From Bacteroidota bacterium (GTDB taxonomy: Bacteria; Bacteroidota; Rhodothermia; Rhodothermales; JAAAOL01), in NCBI GenBank assembly GCA_009908885.1, contig JAAAOL010000131.1, forward strand, positions 1 through 8,813: 8,813 nucleotides of DNA, read 5' to 3'. How positions within the stretch are numbered: position 1 is the stretch's first letter; every line of letters begins with the position of its first letter. The position numbers were made by a program, and so were the translations under genes. Positions 6,491 through 8,813 of the stretch are shown here, piece after piece. The notes under the pieces were generated by a model that ran no database searches, was not told where the DNA came from, and was given only the letters and a program-made list of their open reading frames with translations.

Positions 6491-8239
6491 TCAGCCGAGG
6501 CCGGAGAAGACGAAGTAGAGCGCGAAGCCGACGCCCACCAGCGCCTCGCCCACGATGAGCCCGGCGGCGAACGGGATGCCCACCTCGTCGCTCCACTCTT
6601 TGCCCAGCTTCCAGTCCGTAAACAGTCGCAGCAGCGTGCCGAGGGCGTACGTCAGCACGATGTTGAACGGCAGGTAGAAGCCGAGGCCGACGAGGATGCC
6701 GAGGCCGCCCACGCCGCTCGCGCTCAGCAGCGCGCCGAGGCCCGCGCCCGCCAGGTACTTGTCGACGGGCACGTCGCCGCCCAGGATGCCGGTGATCATG
6801 CTGGCCAGCGCCTGCCCCTGCGGCGCCGGGAGGCGCTCGCTGCCCATGCCGTACGCCTGGTGCAGCACGAAGATGAGCGCCATGATGACGATGGGGCCGA
6901 GCCACGTGCCCAGGAACTGGCCGGTCTGCTGCATCTTGGGCGTGGCGCCGACGAGGTAGCCCGTCTTGAGGTCCAGCATCAGGTCCGTCGCCTGCGCCAT
7001 GGCCACGCACGCCGCCGCGCCCACCATCACCGAGGAGACGATGGCCGCGCTGTCGCCCAGGCCGCTGGCAATGACGATGAGGATGGTCACGGCGATGAGC
7101 GTCATGCCCGAGAGCGGGCTCCAGTTCGTGCGCCCGATGGTTTCGGACAGGATGACGCCCGCCACCCAGATCCAGAGCGTACCGAGCAGCGCCATCAGGC
7201 CGCCGCGCATCCAGCCCATCTGATCCACCGAGAACCAGGCGATGACGAACAGCAGAATGGCCGCGCCGCCGATGGCGAAGTAGAGCAGCTTGATCGGCAT
7301 CTCGTCCTGCGAGACGTCCGACTTCACCTTGGCCGCCTGCTGCATGCTGCGCACGGCGCTCACGATGAGGGGCAGCGCCAGCACGATGCCCATGATGGCC
7401 CCGCCGATGAGCATGCCGATGCCGACGGGCCGGAAGAGCTGCAGGCGCAGGTAGGTGGCCATACCCTGCCCCGTGGCTTCGAGGGTCGCGGGCGTCGGCA
7501 GCGCGCCCATCCCGTCCATCAGCGGCGCCAGGATCCAGTAGCAGACGAAGCCGCCGATGATGAAGAAAAAGCCGCCCCGCCCGGCGATAAACGCGATGCC
7601 GACCGTCAGGAGCGACAGGTACCAGACGCCGTTCATGTAGTCCGGCATCCCGATCTGCGCCCCCAGCGCCCAGTTGTCGATCCCCGTGGCCTGCGTGGCG
7701 AAGTGGACGAGGGCGCTCAGCAGCGCGCCGCCCACCAGCAGCACCGCCTTGCGGATGCCCGCGCCGGGCGATTTCAGGATCGTCGCCACCGCCACGCCGC
7801 CGGGGTAGGTCAGCCGCTCGTAGTCGATCATCTGCTTCCGCAGCGGGATGATGAACGCGATGCCGAGCACGGCGCCCGCGATGCAGGAGAAGACGAGCAG
7901 GATGGTGTTGAACTCGGTCTCGCCCAGGATGAAGAGGGCCGGGACGGTGAACATCATGCCCGCCGACGCCCCGTTGACGGCGCTGGCGACGGTCTGCACG
8001 ATGTTGGTCTCGACGATGCTGTTCCGTCCCAGGAGCCCGCGCAGGATGCCAAAGCCCAGGATGGCGGCCAGCTCGGAGCCTTCGATGGAGAAGCCCAGGA
8101 TCAGGCTCGCGTAACCGATGCTGAGGGCGATGAGGATGCCCAGCCCGTAGCCCACGAGCAGAGCCTGCCAGGTCAGTTCGGGGTACGGCCCGGTGCGGAC
8201 GACGCCGGACGCGGTGCTGCGGACGGGGGACTCAGCCAA
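6491..8239 (-). CDS. OPT-family oligopeptide transporter
   Basis: A 582-residue polytopic membrane protein with about 14-16 hydrophobic segments along its whole length. OPT hallmarks are ETNIVQTVASA (77-87), YPGGVAVATILKSPGA (145-160), DLKTGYLVGATPKMQQTGQF (423-442) and a C-terminal GIPFAAGLIVGEALVGVG (554-571). OPT proteins (PF03169) are proton-coupled importers of peptides or metal-chelate complexes; bacterial substrates are mostly untested. Length fits the bacterial family (about 570-680), so the protein looks complete. The only start that retains the N-terminal region is a TTG at 8239; the next Met is M95 (in ASAGMMFT), deep in the membrane region. No Shine-Dalgarno is visible. tatC lies upstream on the same strand with a 174-bp spacer holding a dispersed repeat, so the two are probably not one tight operon. 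Confidence 0.93.
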   Translation of the reverse strand: MAESPVRSTASGVVRTGPYPELTWQALLVGYGLGILIALSIGYASLILGFSIEGSELAAILGFGILRGLLGRNSIVETNIVQTVASAVNGASAGMMFTVPALFILGETEFNTILLVFSCIAGAVLGIAFIIPLRKQMIDYERLTYPGGVAVATILKSPGAGIRKAVLLVGGALLSALVHFATQATGIDNWALGAQIGMPDYMNGVWYLSLLTVGIAFIAGRGGFFFIIGGFVCYWILAPLMDGMGALPTPATLEATGQGMATYLRLQLFRPVGIGMLIGGAIMGIVLALPLIVSAVRSMQQAAKVKSDVSQDEMPIKLLYFAIGGAAILLFVIAWFSVDQMGWMRGGLMALLGTLWIWVAGVILSETIGRTNWSPLSGMTLIAVTILIVIASGLGDSAAIVSSVMVGAAACVAMAQATDLMLDLKTGYLVGATPKMQQTGQFLGTWLGPIVIMALIFVLHQAYGMGSERLPAPQGQALASMITGILGGDVPVDKYLAGAGLGALLSASGVGGLGILVGLGFYLPFNIVLTYALGTLLRLFTDWKLGKEWSDEVGIPFAAGLIVGEALVGVGFALYFVFSGLG

Positions 8240-8331
8240 ACCGAATCGGTGGGGGCGATGAGCGAGGGGAGCCTGCGAACGACGCCAAAGTAGGCCCCAC
8301 CCGGCAGCGAGTCAAGGAAGGGTTCAGGTTG

Positions 8332-8405
8332 GATAGTTCCAGGTTTCAGGTTGTGGGTCGAAGCAATGCCTCAACCTGCAACTTGAAACCTGCGAACCTG
8401 CAACC
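8332..8405. repeat. Dispersed intergenic repeat element, copy 2
   Basis: This is a second copy of the element at 5601-5693. Left-arm CAGGTTTCAGGTTG (8340-8353) pairs with right-arm CAACTTGAAACCTG (8379-8392) at 13 of 14 positions across a 25-nt loop, so this copy can form a clear hairpin. The core 8374-8405 matches copy 1 at 29 of 32 positions. It lies 9-12 bp past the predicted full-length tatC stop (8414), again at a minus-strand gene end. It could serve as a factor-dependent terminator or mRNA 3'-stabiliser, but there is no T-run. Confidence 0.82.
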
Positions 8406-8429
8406 CCAAACGGCTACTCTTCCCCCAGC

Positions 8430-8813
8430 TTACGTTTCAACTCCGCGTCGCGGGCGGCTTCTTTGGCGCGGCGCTTCTTGTCTTTGCTTGCGCTCCACGT
8501 AAGCGGCGATGAGGATGGAGCCCTCGTAGAGCAGCATCAGCGGGGCGGCCACCAGGAGCTGCGAGAGGGGATCGGGCGGGGTGAAGAAGGCCCCACAGAC
8601 GAGCACCACCAGCAGCGCCCACTTGCGCGAGGCGCGCAGCCGGGCGGGCGTGGCCAGGCCCAGCTTCGAGAGGAAGTAGATGACCACCGGCAACTCGAAC
8701 AGGATGCCCGTCCCGAAGGCCCACCACGTCACCATGCTGAAGTAGCGCGTGATGTCGAAGTCGTTGCGGATCTCGGGCGAGATCACGTAGCCCGCGAAGA
8801 ACTGGACGGCCAG
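8430..8813 (-). CDS. tatC: Sec-independent protein translocase TatC, C-terminal part
   Basis: The 5' part of the gene lies beyond the window edge; 127 codons remain. The visible sequence covers the last four transmembrane segments of TatC. It shows AVQFFAGYVISPEI at the edge, FGTGILFELPVVIYFLSKLG (with the conserved FE.P), then RKWALLVVLVCGAFFTPPDP and LSQLLVAAPLMLLYEGSILI; TPPDPLSQ and the LYE end motif are characteristic. TatC is the twin-arginine signal-peptide receptor of the Tat pathway, which exports folded proteins across the inner membrane. As read, the frame ends at 8430 with an Arg-rich tail. A perfect 4-bp tandem duplication at 8484-8491 appears to shift the frame; without one copy the tail becomes YVERKDKKRRAKEAARDAEL and ends at a TAG at 8414. 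Only the cytoplasmic tail is affected, so the protein probably still functions. Confidence 0.93.
   Translation of the reverse strand: MAVQFFAGYVISPEIRNDFDITRYFSMVTWWAFGTGILFELPVVIYFLSKLGLATPARLRASRKWALLVVLVCGAFFTPPDPLSQLLVAAPLMLLYEGSILIAAYVERKQRQEAPRQRSRPRRGVET
8484..8491. repeat. 4-bp tandem duplication shifting the tatC tail frame
   Basis: TTGC occurs twice in direct succession (GCAA twice on the coding strand). Removing one copy joins VERK in frame to a coherent Lys/Glu/Ala-rich tail ending KRKLGEE at a TAG codon at 8414-8416. This has the same form as the duplications at 3863-3872 and 4429-4438. Confidence 0.72.

Noticed and set aside
6860..8293. A long plus-strand open frame (477 codons) opposite the OPT gene.
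   Set aside because: It is His/Asp/Arg/Ala-rich antisense shadow sequence typical of G/C-rich DNA opposite a membrane protein; the OPT motifs on the minus strand are decisive.

Overview
The window is GC-rich bacterial DNA (coding regions strongly G/C-ending) carrying mostly housekeeping-type genes. Most starts have no convincing Shine-Dalgarno sequence. The gene set (Kbp-type LysM proteins, a short dodecin, an S41 protease with a long C-terminal extension, an OPT transporter, TatC) and the short intergenic repeats would fit a Bacteroidota/Rhodothermota-like, possibly marine or halophilic bacterium. That placement is inference only, because no marker gene is present. No CRISPR array, phage, transposase, rRNA or tRNA was found, and no defence system could be recognised.

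Layout. 187-570 (+) encodes a small LysM protein. It converges on, and overlaps by 41 bp, a METTL7-like SAM methyltransferase (530-1201, -). Upstream of that, after a clear minus-strand intrinsic terminator (1221-1262), lies a second, canonical BON-LysM protein of the Kbp/YgaU type (1295-1786, -). A 239-bp divergent spacer separates it from a dodecin (2026-2232, +) that ends in a strong intrinsic terminator (2262-2293). Everything to the right is on the minus strand. In window order: a TauE/SafE permease (2326-3162), a CtpA-like S41 serine protease (3262-4936) broken by two frameshifts, a 105-residue acidic hypothetical protein (5185-5502), a small two-helix membrane protein (5692-6222), an OPT-family transporter (6491-8239) and the C-terminal half of TatC running off the right edge. 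The minus-strand genes are separated by roughly 100-270 bp, so they look like mostly separate units rather than one operon.

The most notable signal is mutational. All three apparent frameshifts in the window, two in the protease gene and one in the tatC tail, can each be repaired exactly by deleting one copy of a perfect 4- or 5-bp tandem duplication. The repaired reading frames match the expected family sequence. This is either a local assembly/consensus artefact or a real duplication-type mutational process; read data would decide.

The second signal is a pair of dispersed intergenic elements with inverted-repeat character (5601-5693 and 8332-8405). They share a nearly identical 32-nt core and each sits directly after the stop codon of a minus-strand gene. 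A second short repeat family occurs at 71-96 and 5137-5148. Functionally, the two Kbp-like proteins and the dodecin suggest small cytoplasmic ion/stress-buffering proteins, and the remaining genes serve envelope transport and protein quality control.
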